A stretch of 38,078 nt of DNA, from NCBI GenBank assembly GCA_937873385.1, contig CALMYC010000017.1, positions 1-38,078 on the forward strand, written 5' to 3'. The notes beneath the pieces were generated by a model. That model saw only the letters and a list, made by a program, of their open reading frames with translations. It did no database searches and was not told the origin of the DNA. The position numbers and the translations under genes are program-made. This document shows, one piece after another, positions 1 through 8,123 of the stretch; the first letter of the stretch is position 1; the number at the start of each line of letters is the position of its first letter. The DNA comes from an uncultured Flavobacteriales bacterium (GTDB lineage Bacteria > Bacteroidota > Bacteroidia > Flavobacteriales_F > PHOS-HE28).

Positions 1-2
1 TG

Positions 3-377
3 TGCGGCCACAACGGCAAGGAGTTCGATTTTCCGTGGATTGCGCGCCGCTGCATCGTGCACCGCATCAAGTTGCCCAAGTTGCTGGACGTGGGCGGACT
101 GAAACCATGGGAGGTGGGCTTCATCGACACCATGAACTTATGGAGCTTCGGCGACCGCAAGAACTTCACCTCGCTGGGGCTGCTCACGCACATCCTCGGC
201 ATCCCCACGCCCAAGGACGACATCAGCGGCGCCGATGTGGCGCGGGTGTATTACGAGGACAAGGACCTGGAGCGAATCGCCACCTACTGCAAGAAGGATG
301 TGGTGGCCACCGTGCAGTTGTTTTTAAGGCTGAAGGGGGAGGCGATGGTGCGGGAGGAACACATCGCGTTGGTGTGA
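3..377 (+). CDS. PolB-like 3'-5' exonuclease, C-terminal part (5' truncated by window edge)
   Basis: The gene is open from the left edge in frame 3 and ends with TGA at 375-377. The readable part (about 124 residues) begins with CGHNGKEFDFPWIARR, which has the Asn/Phe/Asp pattern of the Exo II motif of DEDD 3'-5' exonucleases. It ends with YCKKDVVAT, a YxxxD-type Exo III motif. The segment between them (WSFGDRKNFTSL) matches the predicted 3'-5' exonuclease family related to the PolB proofreading domain (PF10108-like). Such proteins probably trim single-stranded DNA or RNA 3' ends with two metal ions. The Exo I (DxE) motif must lie outside the window. The gene converges on the membrane protein gene at 403, with 25 bp between them. 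The family call is fairly secure; the biological role is unknown. Confidence 0.85.
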   Translation, partial: CGHNGKEFDFPWIARRCIVHRIKLPKLLDVGGLKPWEVGFIDTMNLWSFGDRKNFTSLGLLTHILGIPTPKDDISGADVARVYYEDKDLERIATYCKKDVVATVQLFLRLKGEAMVREEHIALV

Positions 378-402
378 ACCCCGGGCGGAACTTCCGTTTC
401 CG

Positions 403-2295
403 TCAAGGCTTTCCCTTCGGTTGGAAGGTGATGATCTGCGGGCCGCTCACATACAACGGCAGCGTATCGCGCAGCCAAAAATAGCTCACGAACAGGTCCT
501 TCTTGCTGCGCACTTCCGGGGTCAGGTAATAGGTGCGCACCGTGGTCCACACGTTGGCCGGAAGGTTCTTCTTGTCCACATCTTCCGTGGAGTAGGCGTA
601 GTTCTTCCCGCCATGCTCGAAGGTGGTAACGAAGCTGCCCTTGGTGCCGGGGTCGGGCATCATCACCTTCCATTCGGCTTCAATCCAAGCATGGTCGTGA
701 GTGGTGAGTGCATCGAAGGGTACTTTCAATGCGGGAGAGAACGGATGTTGGCCATCCAAGCGATAGGCGTTTACTTTCAATCCTGTGGTCGAGTCCAGGA
801 GAATGGTGTCCGCGGCCGGAAGCTGAACGGCGACTTCCGGCACGGGGACGCGCACATATTTCGTGCTGTCCGGCCGGCCTTGGTCGCCGCTGTAGGATCG
901 GTACACCAGCAGCAGGTCTTCCATGTCCGCAGGCACTTCCATCCTTCCAAAGCCTGCTTTGTACGCCGCCCAGGTCATCCGCGATGAGTGGATGATGCCG
1001 TGCTTGAACTGCCAGTATTGGAACACGTTGAGCAGGGTGCAAAACGCGAGTACGATGGCCGTGCCCGCGCGCCTGAACAGTGAACCCGCCCACGCCCATT
1101 GCAGCACGGCGGCCAGCGGTAGCGCCATCACGGCATACGAACCCACCATGGCGCGCGAGCCGAAGCTGTCCGCATACCACCAGTTGGTCCAGCTGGAAAG
1201 CACGAACAGGTTGAGCAGGAAGAAAGCCAGCACGGGCTTGTATGCTTCGCGCCAATGCTTGCGCAAGAGCCAGATCCCCGCCGTGGCCACGAGCATCAGC
1301 GGCGTGTAGATGTACCAGCCCTTGCGGAAGCTGAACAGGAAGGGCCACATATGTGGATCCAAGAAGTCGAAGCCCTCGCCGGCGTTATTGTACGTGTCCA
1401 GGATCCAGTGGCCGGTGGCGGCTTTCCAGTAGATGAACTGCGGCAGGCCGATCAGGAACAGCACGCCGATGATGGGCAGCCATTGCCTGCGCAGCTTCCA
1501 TGCGCGGGCGAATGGCTGGGACAGTTCACCTTCGCCGCGCCAGAGGAAGGGCAGCAGCACGCAAACCGCTTCACTGGGCCGCACCAACATGGCCAAGCCC
1601 ATCAGCACGGCAAGCACCAATGCACGCCCCAGGCGGCGTTCCGCGGTCCAGCGCAATGTGGCCCACAGGATGCCCGCGTACAGGCAGAACAAGGTAATGT
1701 GCGGCATGGCCGTGCCCACCGTGGCCTGGTCGATCAAGTTGGTGCCCGCGAACAGAAGAAGTAGCGTACACGTCACGATCCATTCGCTGAAGCGATTGCG
1801 CAGCACGGTTCGCAACGCCAATAACCCGAGCAGCAAATAGATCCATACGCCCGTGCGCACCGCAAGGTCGTACGGCGGTGAGTAGCCGTCCTGTGGCTGG
1901 CCGGTGATGCCTGCGATCCAATGCCCCGCCACGAACCACGGACTCCATACCACGGCCAGGCCCATGGGGTATTTATTCACATGCGTGCCGTCATCCAGCG
2001 TGCTGATCTGGTACAACGTTCCCGAGGCATCATGGTCCTTGCGCGCCTGGTCCACCCAGCCAAGGTCTTTCAGCAACGGGTCATGGTGGATCATTGCCGC
2101 CGGCAGGTACAACTGGTAGCCGAAGGAATCCCAGGTGAAGCGCGTGCGGCCCATGTCCTGGAAAATGCCGATGGCCAACAGGACCCAGATCGCGAAGGCG
2201 GTGAGCCGGGAAGGCGAAGAAAGGCTGTGGCGGAAGGGCATTGGAACCATTTGGCCTTCGGGGCCTGTTCGGAATGGCCTGCCAAGGTCGTTCAT
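403..2295 (-). CDS. GT-C-like polytopic membrane glycosyltransferase with C-terminal beta-rich domain
   Basis: A protein of 630 residues. Residues about 30-435 form many hydrophobic segments; the last ~150 residues are soluble and beta-rich. Near the first membrane segment is WDSFGYQLYLPAA, an acidic first-loop motif like that of GT39/ArnT-type lipid-phosphate-sugar transferases. The divergently transcribed gene at 2368 has the same landmarks in the same order (D..GY...LPAA, FSFRKGWYIYTP versus FSPRNGWFVYSP, and a WW motif), so the two are paralogs. The start at 2295 was chosen because a longer frame would run into the divergent gene; 2250 (ATGGTTCC) is an alternative start. The C-terminal domain could be a periplasmic carbohydrate-binding module. 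No specific donor or acceptor can be named. Confidence 0.7.
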   Translation of the reverse strand: MNDLGRPFRTGPEGQMVPMPFRHSLSSPSRLTAFAIWVLLAIGIFQDMGRTRFTWDSFGYQLYLPAAMIHHDPLLKDLGWVDQARKDHDASGTLYQISTLDDGTHVNKYPMGLAVVWSPWFVAGHWIAGITGQPQDGYSPPYDLAVRTGVWIYLLLGLLALRTVLRNRFSEWIVTCTLLLLFAGTNLIDQATVGTAMPHITLFCLYAGILWATLRWTAERRLGRALVLAVLMGLAMLVRPSEAVCVLLPFLWRGEGELSQPFARAWKLRRQWLPIIGVLFLIGLPQFIYWKAATGHWILDTYNNAGEGFDFLDPHMWPFLFSFRKGWYIYTPLMLVATAGIWLLRKHWREAYKPVLAFFLLNLFVLSSWTNWWYADSFGSRAMVGSYAVMALPLAAVLQWAWAGSLFRRAGTAIVLAFCTLLNVFQYWQFKHGIIHSSRMTWAAYKAGFGRMEVPADMEDLLLVYRSYSGDQGRPDSTKYVRVPVPEVAVQLPAADTILLDSTTGLKVNAYRLDGQHPFSPALKVPFDALTTHDHAWIEAEWKVMMPDPGTKGSFVTTFEHGGKNYAYSTEDVDKKNLPANVWTTVRTYYLTPEVRSKKDLFVSYFWLRDTLPLYVSGPQIITFQPKGKP

Positions 2296-2329
2296 CAGAT
2301 CCGATATTCCACCGCTGCTTGTTCCCGCG

Positions 2330-2337
2330 TTACTTTG
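2330..2337 (+). promoter_or_regulatory. Putative -7 box (TTACTTTG) for the gene at 2368
   Basis: TTACTTTG matches the Bacteroidota -7 consensus TAnnTTTG at all fixed positions but the second, 30 bp upstream of the ATG at 2368. It lies in the 72-bp divergent region between two paralogous membrane protein genes. No convincing -33 TTG element was identified. Confidence 0.4.
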
Positions 2338-2367
2338 CGCGTGAAGTAAGCACCAGCTCCCCTCCTC

Positions 2368-3678
2368 ATGCCATTCAGGAAACGCAGAAGCACGGTGCTT
2401 TCCACAACTCGGGACCGCCATCTGCCGGAATGGCTGCTCTTTATGCTGGTGGCCGTGTTATCCCTGCAGGCCGCATGGATCATGGGCGGTGGCAACACGT
2501 GCAGGTTCTTTTCCGGTGCGTATGATGGCCTGGGCTACTACCAATGGTTGCCTGCGGCCTTTGTCACGCACGATTTCGACCTCATGCCGTGGACGTATTG
2601 GATTACGCAGGACAAAGGGATCAGCCTCTTCACCAGCGGCGTTGCCGTATTGCAGCTGCCGTTCTTTCTGCTTGCGCAAGTGCTTACAGGGGTCTTCGGC
2701 TATCCTGCAACGGGATACAACCCGGCCAACATGGTGTGCATGATGGCGGCGACGGCCTTCTACGCTGGTGTGGGCTCCGTGCTGGCCTTCAAGTTGGCCC
2801 GCCGCTTCAGTAACACGCCTGCAGCGCTGTTGGCGACGGTGGCCATTTACTCGGCAAGCAACCTGTTCTACTACGCCGTCAATGAACCGCTGATGTCCCA
2901 TGTGTATTCATTCTTTCTCATTTCACTGTTTTGTTGGTGCGGGTTGCGCATCATCGACGGGCCCCGCGGTGTGCATGTGTTCCTGTTCCTGGTGTCCGGC
3001 GCCTTGCTTTTGCTGGTGCGCCAGTTGAACGTCCTGGTCTTCCTGTTCCCCTTGTGGATGGCCTGGAGCTTGCCGGGAGGGGTGCGTGCAGCATGGAAGA
3101 ACCTTTTGGAACAACGTGCAGCCGTGGTGGCGGGCATCACCATTGGCTTGATCCCGTGGGTGCTGCAGTCCATCTATTGGCACCACATCACCGGAGATTG
3201 GTATGCCAATGGGTATACCTTCAAAGGTGAACAGTTCGAATGGGACAAGATGGTGCCCGGGATGGTGCTCTTCAGCCCCCGCAATGGTTGGTTTGTTTAC
3301 AGCCCCATTTTCCTTGTGGTCGTTGCATGCCTGCTTGTGCGGTCATGGCGGAATACGCGGCCCGCCCGCCCCGTTCTTGCCATTCTGCTGCTCGTGCTGT
3401 TGTTGTACAGTGCCTGGTGGTGCTGGTGGTTGGGCGGCGGGTACGGCTATCGTGGCTTTATCGACATCTACGGGTTGCTGGCCATTCCATTGGCATGGAT
3501 ATTCCGTTCCGTATTGCGTGGGTCCTGGTCGTTGCGCGTGTTCGCCACCCTGATGGTTTGTGCGTTGGTACACTTGAACTTCGGGATGATCGATCAGCGG
3601 GACTTCGACGTGTACAACGTATGGGGGGAGTGGCCACCTCTGTTGGAGATCATCGGTAAGATCGCATCTGGACAATGA
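2368..3678 (+). CDS. GT-C-like polytopic membrane protein (paralog of the gene at 403)
   Basis: A 436-residue protein, hydrophobic nearly throughout. After the first membrane helix it carries AYDGLGYYQWLPAAFVTHD (around D53), aligned with the WDSFGYQLYLPAA motif of the divergent neighbour. FSPRNGWFVYSPIF and a Trp-rich WWCWW motif also align. Unlike the neighbour it stops after the membrane part and has no C-terminal soluble domain. The acidic residue in the first outer loop is typical of GT-C enzymes that use polyprenyl-phosphate sugars. The next gene starts in an ATGA overlap (3675-3678), so the two are probably cotranscribed and coupled. Substrate unknown. Confidence 0.7.
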   Translation: MPFRKRRSTVLSTTRDRHLPEWLLFMLVAVLSLQAAWIMGGGNTCRFFSGAYDGLGYYQWLPAAFVTHDFDLMPWTYWITQDKGISLFTSGVAVLQLPFFLLAQVLTGVFGYPATGYNPANMVCMMAATAFYAGVGSVLAFKLARRFSNTPAALLATVAIYSASNLFYYAVNEPLMSHVYSFFLISLFCWCGLRIIDGPRGVHVFLFLVSGALLLLVRQLNVLVFLFPLWMAWSLPGGVRAAWKNLLEQRAAVVAGITIGLIPWVLQSIYWHHITGDWYANGYTFKGEQFEWDKMVPGMVLFSPRNGWFVYSPIFLVVVACLLVRSWRNTRPARPVLAILLLVLLLYSAWWCWWLGGGYGYRGFIDIYGLLAIPLAWIFRSVLRGSWSLRVFATLMVCALVHLNFGMIDQRDFDVYNVWGEWPPLLEIIGKIASGQ

Positions 3679-5738
3679 GCACCGATGCCGTGGTTTCGAA
3701 GCTTGGCGGGCGGGCGCAGTGGGGCTTCCGGCTGCTTGGCGCCTGCGTGGCGCTTGGCTTGTTCCTTGCCGGCATGTGGATGGTTCCGCTGGCCATTTTC
3801 GGCCCCGGCCGCGAGTTGATCCCCGGCGACCTCGGTAATGCGCGTTTCAATAATTACATCCTCGAGCATTTCCACCGCTTCATCACCGGAATGACCGGCG
3901 CCTATTGGGATGCGCCGTTCATGTATCCGTGGAAGAACGTCATTGCCCTCTCGGACAACCTGTTGGGCACGGCTCCTTTCTATTCGGCCTTCCGCTCCTT
4001 CGGCTTCAGCAGGGAAGGAGCGTTCCAACTTTGGTTGGCTTCGCTTTTTGCGCTTAATTATTGGTGTTGCCTGATCGCATTGCGGAAGTGGTCCGGCAAC
4101 CTGGTCCTTGCCGCCTGTGCCGCATACATCTTCGCTTTCGGCATCTACAACATCGGGCAGATCAACAATGTGCAAGTGTTGCCGAAGTTCATGGCCCCCT
4201 TGGCTTTGCTCTTCCTTTGGAAGCACCTTGAAACCGGTTTGTGGAGGTGGCTCTTCTGGACGATGCTGGCCACCGTTTACCAGTTCTATTGCGGGGTCTA
4301 CTTGGGTTTCATCCTGGTGTATGCGCTCATCTTCCTGTTGATCGGTCACCTCATCGCCTATCGGAAACCCTCCTTCATGGGCCGATTCCGCAATTGGCGC
4401 TTCGCAAGCACTTGGATACTGACGCTGATGGCGGGCGCACTGCTCTTGGCCCCGATGATGCTGCACTACCTGGCCGTTCCAGCAGACATGGGGACCCGGA
4501 ACTTCAGCGACATCCTCGCCTCCGTTCCCCGCCCCACCTCCTACTTCTTCACCCATCCTGCGGCACTCTCCTGGCGTTCGCTGTCCCACCTTGGCGTGGA
4601 TGCCTTCCCGCAGTGGTGGAGCCATTTCCATTTCATCGGTGCCGTGCCATGGGCCGTCGTTCTGGCGGTGCCGTTCCTTTTGTTTTCCAAGCGTATGCCT
4701 GCAAGCGATCGAAACGTGTTGATCGCTATAGGATCGGCCCTGGTGCTCAGCACCGTGTTTTGCCTGAACATCGCCGGCTTCAGCCTCTACAAATTGGTGT
4801 TCATGCTGCCCGGCTTTTCCGTGCTGCGCGCCGTGGACCGCTTCATCAATGTGCAGGTGCTGTTTTTCCTTGTGCTTTTCGTGGCCGTGCTGCGTCCATT
4901 GTTCAACCGCCGCCGCGCCGCTTGGGCGCTCAGCATCTTGCTGCCCGTGCTGGTGGTGCAGGACAACTGCTGGGATGTTGAACAAATCAAGCGGTTTGAT
5001 AAGCTGGAATCGCAACGCATGGTGGCGGAAGTAGAACGGAGGATGACCCGGGAAATGGTGGACAATGGCCGGTACGAAGCAATCGCCTACGAACCGATCC
5101 TTCCTTATAGTGGGACTTTTGACGAACAGCATTTTGCGGTGATCACCACGCAGCTCAATGCCATGCTCGCGGCCCAAGCGTTGGGCACGCCAACGGTAAA
5201 CGCATACACCGGCGGCTATCCGGGGAACTATATCCATTTCTTTGATAATATGGACCATGGCAGCCTCAAGGCTTGGTGCGAGTTCAACGGCATCGGAACG
5301 GAGCATATCCAGGAGCTCAACGGCTTGGCCGTGGATGTGGTCGCTCGTGACACGGTCCGGTTCATTGCGGCTAATGGTCACTATTTGTGCGCGGACCGAT
5401 CAAGGGAGAACATGGTGTTGGCTAATCGCGACAAAGCAGATGACTGGGAAACCTTTCTGCGGTTGCACCTCGCTGACGGGCGCGTGGCCTTCCTGGCCTC
5501 CAACAGCCAATTCCTTTGTGCGGAGCTGGAGCAGGACAAGCAGCTTTCCGCCACGGGCAAGGACTTGGGTGATTTTGGGCTGTTCACCATGGAACTCCTT
5601 GACAGCGGCATGGTGGCCATCAGGGCGTTCAATGGGCGCTATGTGTCCCTCGATCCGGGTTCACAGGGGCTGCAAGCCAACAGTGACAGTATCGTGCCGA
5701 ATGCACGGTTCAAACTGCTACGTCCCGGACGGCCTTAA
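3675..5738 (+). CDS. Large polytopic membrane protein fused to a C-terminal fascin-like beta-trefoil
   Basis: A 687-residue protein. Residues about 15-430 are polytopic membrane sequence opening with the loop motif PGDLGNARFNNYILEH, which also looks like a GT-C type first loop. Residues about 435-555 are a soluble linker or domain. Residues 561-687 are three tandem units: FIAANGHYLCAD, FLASNSQFLCAE and IRAFNGRYVSLD each begin a ~40-residue unit. That is the signature of a fascin-like beta-trefoil, a fold that often binds sugars or proteins. Translation is coupled to the preceding gene by ATGA. The stop codon overlaps the stop of the convergent gene at 5735 through TTAA. The glycan role is inference from context; the membrane domain itself I cannot name. 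Confidence 0.72.
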   Translation: MSTDAVVSKLGGRAQWGFRLLGACVALGLFLAGMWMVPLAIFGPGRELIPGDLGNARFNNYILEHFHRFITGMTGAYWDAPFMYPWKNVIALSDNLLGTAPFYSAFRSFGFSREGAFQLWLASLFALNYWCCLIALRKWSGNLVLAACAAYIFAFGIYNIGQINNVQVLPKFMAPLALLFLWKHLETGLWRWLFWTMLATVYQFYCGVYLGFILVYALIFLLIGHLIAYRKPSFMGRFRNWRFASTWILTLMAGALLLAPMMLHYLAVPADMGTRNFSDILASVPRPTSYFFTHPAALSWRSLSHLGVDAFPQWWSHFHFIGAVPWAVVLAVPFLLFSKRMPASDRNVLIAIGSALVLSTVFCLNIAGFSLYKLVFMLPGFSVLRAVDRFINVQVLFFLVLFVAVLRPLFNRRRAAWALSILLPVLVVQDNCWDVEQIKRFDKLESQRMVAEVERRMTREMVDNGRYEAIAYEPILPYSGTFDEQHFAVITTQLNAMLAAQALGTPTVNAYTGGYPGNYIHFFDNMDHGSLKAWCEFNGIGTEHIQELNGLAVDVVARDTVRFIAANGHYLCADRSRENMVLANRDKADDWETFLRLHLADGRVAFLASNSQFLCAELEQDKQLSATGKDLGDFGLFTMELLDSGMVAIRAFNGRYVSLDPGSQGLQANSDSIVPNARFKLLRPGRP

Positions 5739-7237
5739 GGCTTGGCAGGCTCGTCGGCGTAATCCACGTGTTGCAGCACGATCTCGCCCAGGTAGAAGGA
5801 AGGCACGCTGTCCTTGCCCGTAAGGAAAGCGTTGGGCGCGCAATCGCCGCGTTCCATGGAATAGCGCGTGGCGGAGACCATCCAATGGTGAAAGCGGAAA
5901 TCGCCGTAGAGCTCAAAACTGCCGTCGGCCTTGGACTTGGTGTAATAGGACCGCGTCCAGTGCTCATTCCAACCCAGGATCACACCGCCTTCAATGGGCT
6001 TGCGGTCCTGGTCCAGCAGTTTGCCGGTGAGCTTGGCATCATGGAGCGAGGAGAAGTTGTAGTAGTTGTCCGGCTCTTCGCATGCGCCCACCTGTGTATT
6101 CGGATTGAATTCCTTGAACGCCTCCGCCACGGGCTTTACCGCCCCGTCCACAACGGGCAGCCCGGGAGCCACCTCCGTTTTTCCATCCTGGCTCAGCACG
6201 CCCATGTAGTCCGCATGGAAACGGCCCCACTTCACATCCTTGAACTGCCACCAGGAGTAGCCCACGCCGCCGCAGGCCACGGTCTGGGCGAGGGTTTTGC
6301 GGGCAAAGGCCAACTGCTCGGCATAGGGCACCGAATCATTGTCCGCAGGGAGCGAGGTTTCCCCGATGATCCACGGCTTGTCCACCTGCTCGCCGTACCA
6401 GTGGATCTCGTTCATCACCTGGTCCGGCTCGTACTCATAGGGGTGAAAGGAGATGAAATCCACGTCCAGCACATTGGGGTCCCATGCGAACACCTCCGGC
6501 ACACCCACCAGGCCGATGGTGGTCAACTGGCGGGGTGCGTGCTGCTTGAACGCTTTTTGCCACCGCTCTACGACCTCATGCACTTCCCGTTTGGGACGGT
6601 CATGTACGTCAAAGTAGAGCGGCTCATTGAAAAAGTCATAGGCCATCACTGCGGACGAGTTCCGCAACCTGTCCACCAGCATCAGAGTTTGCTTTTCATA
6701 TGCCGGTTGGCCAGGAAAGAGCTTTACCAGAATGATCAGCTTCAGGCCGGCATCCTTGGCCAAGCCCACCATGTTTTCCACGGCTTCCAAGTACCGTTCA
6801 ACTTGGTCGCCGTTCAGTTGATAAAGTGAATCCCCCCCCCAACCATATTGGGCGGGAAGGAAGGGGAACAGGGAGTCGCCCTTCAGCTTCAGGTCGGAGG
6901 CAAGGCCGGTGACCCTCACCGTGTTGAATCCCATCTTGCGGATCAGTTCAAACTCGGCTTTGACCAACAAGGACGTGGAATCCTTCCGGTCGTACCGGAA
7001 GCGGTCGTTTGCCTCGTAGTTGCGCGATGGCGCCACCCAGCACGCCGTATCGTTGAACTGCAGGTGCGCCACGTAGTTGATGGCCATCGGAAAGAAGGGC
7101 TTGCCCTGTTCGGTGAAGTGGCCGTTCTCCAGCTTCACGAAGTGGTCCGGCGCATTCGAGCCACAGCCGGCACACAACAAAATTGCCGCGAGCGCGATTG
7201 CGGAACAGCGGCCAAATGGGCGGGTCCGCAACCTCAT
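5735..7237 (-). CDS. GH5-like glycoside hydrolase lipoprotein
   Basis: A 500-residue protein starting in an ATGA overlap with the upstream GT2 gene, which fixes the start at 7237. A signal segment ends in a lipobox-like CAGC (Cys25), so it is probably a lipoprotein. The core resembles a (beta/alpha)8 family GH5-type hydrolase. YDFFNEP carries the likely acid/base Glu205, and WIIGETS carries the likely nucleophile Glu293. Residues after about 390 form a separate beta-rich domain resembling a carboxypeptidase-regulatory-like fold ([19 protein letters not shown]). Coding strand G9 at 6832-6840 is a potential slippage site. Coupling to a sugar-lipid synthase suggests it trims or remodels the glycan made by this locus, but the substrate is unknown. 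Confidence 0.72.
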   Translation of the reverse strand: MRLRTRPFGRCSAIALAAILLCAGCGSNAPDHFVKLENGHFTEQGKPFFPMAINYVAHLQFNDTACWVAPSRNYEANDRFRYDRKDSTSLLVKAEFELIRKMGFNTVRVTGLASDLKLKGDSLFPFLPAQYGWGGDSLYQLNGDQVERYLEAVENMVGLAKDAGLKLIILVKLFPGQPAYEKQTLMLVDRLRNSSAVMAYDFFNEPLYFDVHDRPKREVHEVVERWQKAFKQHAPRQLTTIGLVGVPEVFAWDPNVLDVDFISFHPYEYEPDQVMNEIHWYGEQVDKPWIIGETSLPADNDSVPYAEQLAFARKTLAQTVACGGVGYSWWQFKDVKWGRFHADYMGVLSQDGKTEVAPGLPVVDGAVKPVAEAFKEFNPNTQVGACEEPDNYYNFSSLHDAKLTGKLLDQDRKPIEGGVILGWNEHWTRSYYTKSKADGSFELYGDFRFHHWMVSATRYSMERGDCAPNAFLTGKDSVPSFYLGEIVLQHVDYADEPAKP

Positions 7238-7944
7238 CCAAGTCCGTATTTCACAATGCACCAGATGGCCCGGAAGCCGTCCCGCCAACCGATCTTCTTC
7301 CCCTCTGCGTAGGTGCGGCCGTAATAGCTGATGCCCACCTCGTAAATGCGTGCATCCTTCACCCGGGCCAGCTTCGCCGTCACCTCCGGCTCAAAGCCGA
7401 AGCGCTTTTCCTTCAGGTCAAGGCTCTTGGCGATGTCGCTGCGGATCAGCTTGTAGCAGGTCTCCATGTCGGTGAGGTTCAAGTTGTTGAACGCATTGGA
7501 GAGCTGGGTGAGGAACTTGTTGCCGATGCTGTGCCAGAAGAAGAGGATGCGGTGCGGGTGGTGGCCCATGAAGCGCGAACCGAACACCACGTCGGCAAAG
7601 CCTTCCTCCACGGGGCGCAGCAAGTCGTTGTATTCGCGCGGGTCGTATTCCAGGTCGGCATCCTGGATGATCAGGTATTCACCGGTGGCCTCCAAGATGC
7701 CGCGGTGGATGGCCGCTCCCTTGCCCATGTTGTGCGGCTGCTGGATGAAGCGGATGCCCAAGGTTGGGTTGGCTGCGATATAGCGCTCCACCGCGTCCAC
7801 CGTGCCATCCTTGCTGCCGTCGTTCACAATGATCACTTCCTTGCCAAAGCTGCCGATCAATTCCACGTCTCGCACCTTGTCCAGGATCAGGTGGATGGTG
7901 CGCTCCTCGTTGTAGGCGGGGATGATGATGGAAAGTGTGTTCAT
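7234..7944 (-). CDS. GT2 family glycosyltransferase, dolichyl/polyprenyl-phosphate mannose synthase-like
   Basis: A 236-residue GT-A enzyme beginning [14 protein letters not shown]. The start at 7944 is chosen because the family begins with this beta-strand; a longer frame adds atypical residues. [12 protein letters not shown] is the nucleotide-sugar binding region and QDADLEYDP holds the DxD metal motif. The family transfers mannose or glucose from a nucleotide sugar to polyprenyl phosphate on the cytoplasmic face. There are no C-terminal membrane helices, as in the soluble DPM1 type. Its product would be the donor for the GT-C type membrane proteins around it. It is the first gene of a two-gene unit with the GH5-like lipoprotein. 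Donor sugar not determinable from sequence. Confidence 0.88.
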   Translation of the reverse strand: MNTLSIIIPAYNEERTIHLILDKVRDVELIGSFGKEVIIVNDGSKDGTVDAVERYIAANPTLGIRFIQQPHNMGKGAAIHRGILEATGEYLIIQDADLEYDPREYNDLLRPVEEGFADVVFGSRFMGHHPHRILFFWHSIGNKFLTQLSNAFNNLNLTDMETCYKLIRSDIAKSLDLKEKRFGFEPEVTAKLARVKDARIYEVGISYYGRTYAEGKKIGWRDGFRAIWCIVKYGLG

Positions 7945-8123
7945 TTGGGCAGGCCCATGGCGGGCGAAGAAGTGTTCATCATGCTTTGGGGGCGCGACAG
8001 GACCGTTGTCCATTCAGTCGCGGCTCCGGAAATGCCGCCTTGAAACAGAGGCCATGAGCCAGGTCGGCAGATGATGCATGGATGATGAACCATCCGTCCG
8101 GAACGGGGGTGATCAGCGGAATC

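Noticed and set aside
3594-5381. A 595-codon open frame antisense to the trefoil-membrane gene
   Set aside because: It mirrors the codon pattern of the opposite strand, is rich in His/Gln/Arg with no domain, and the sense frame has clear membrane and trefoil features.
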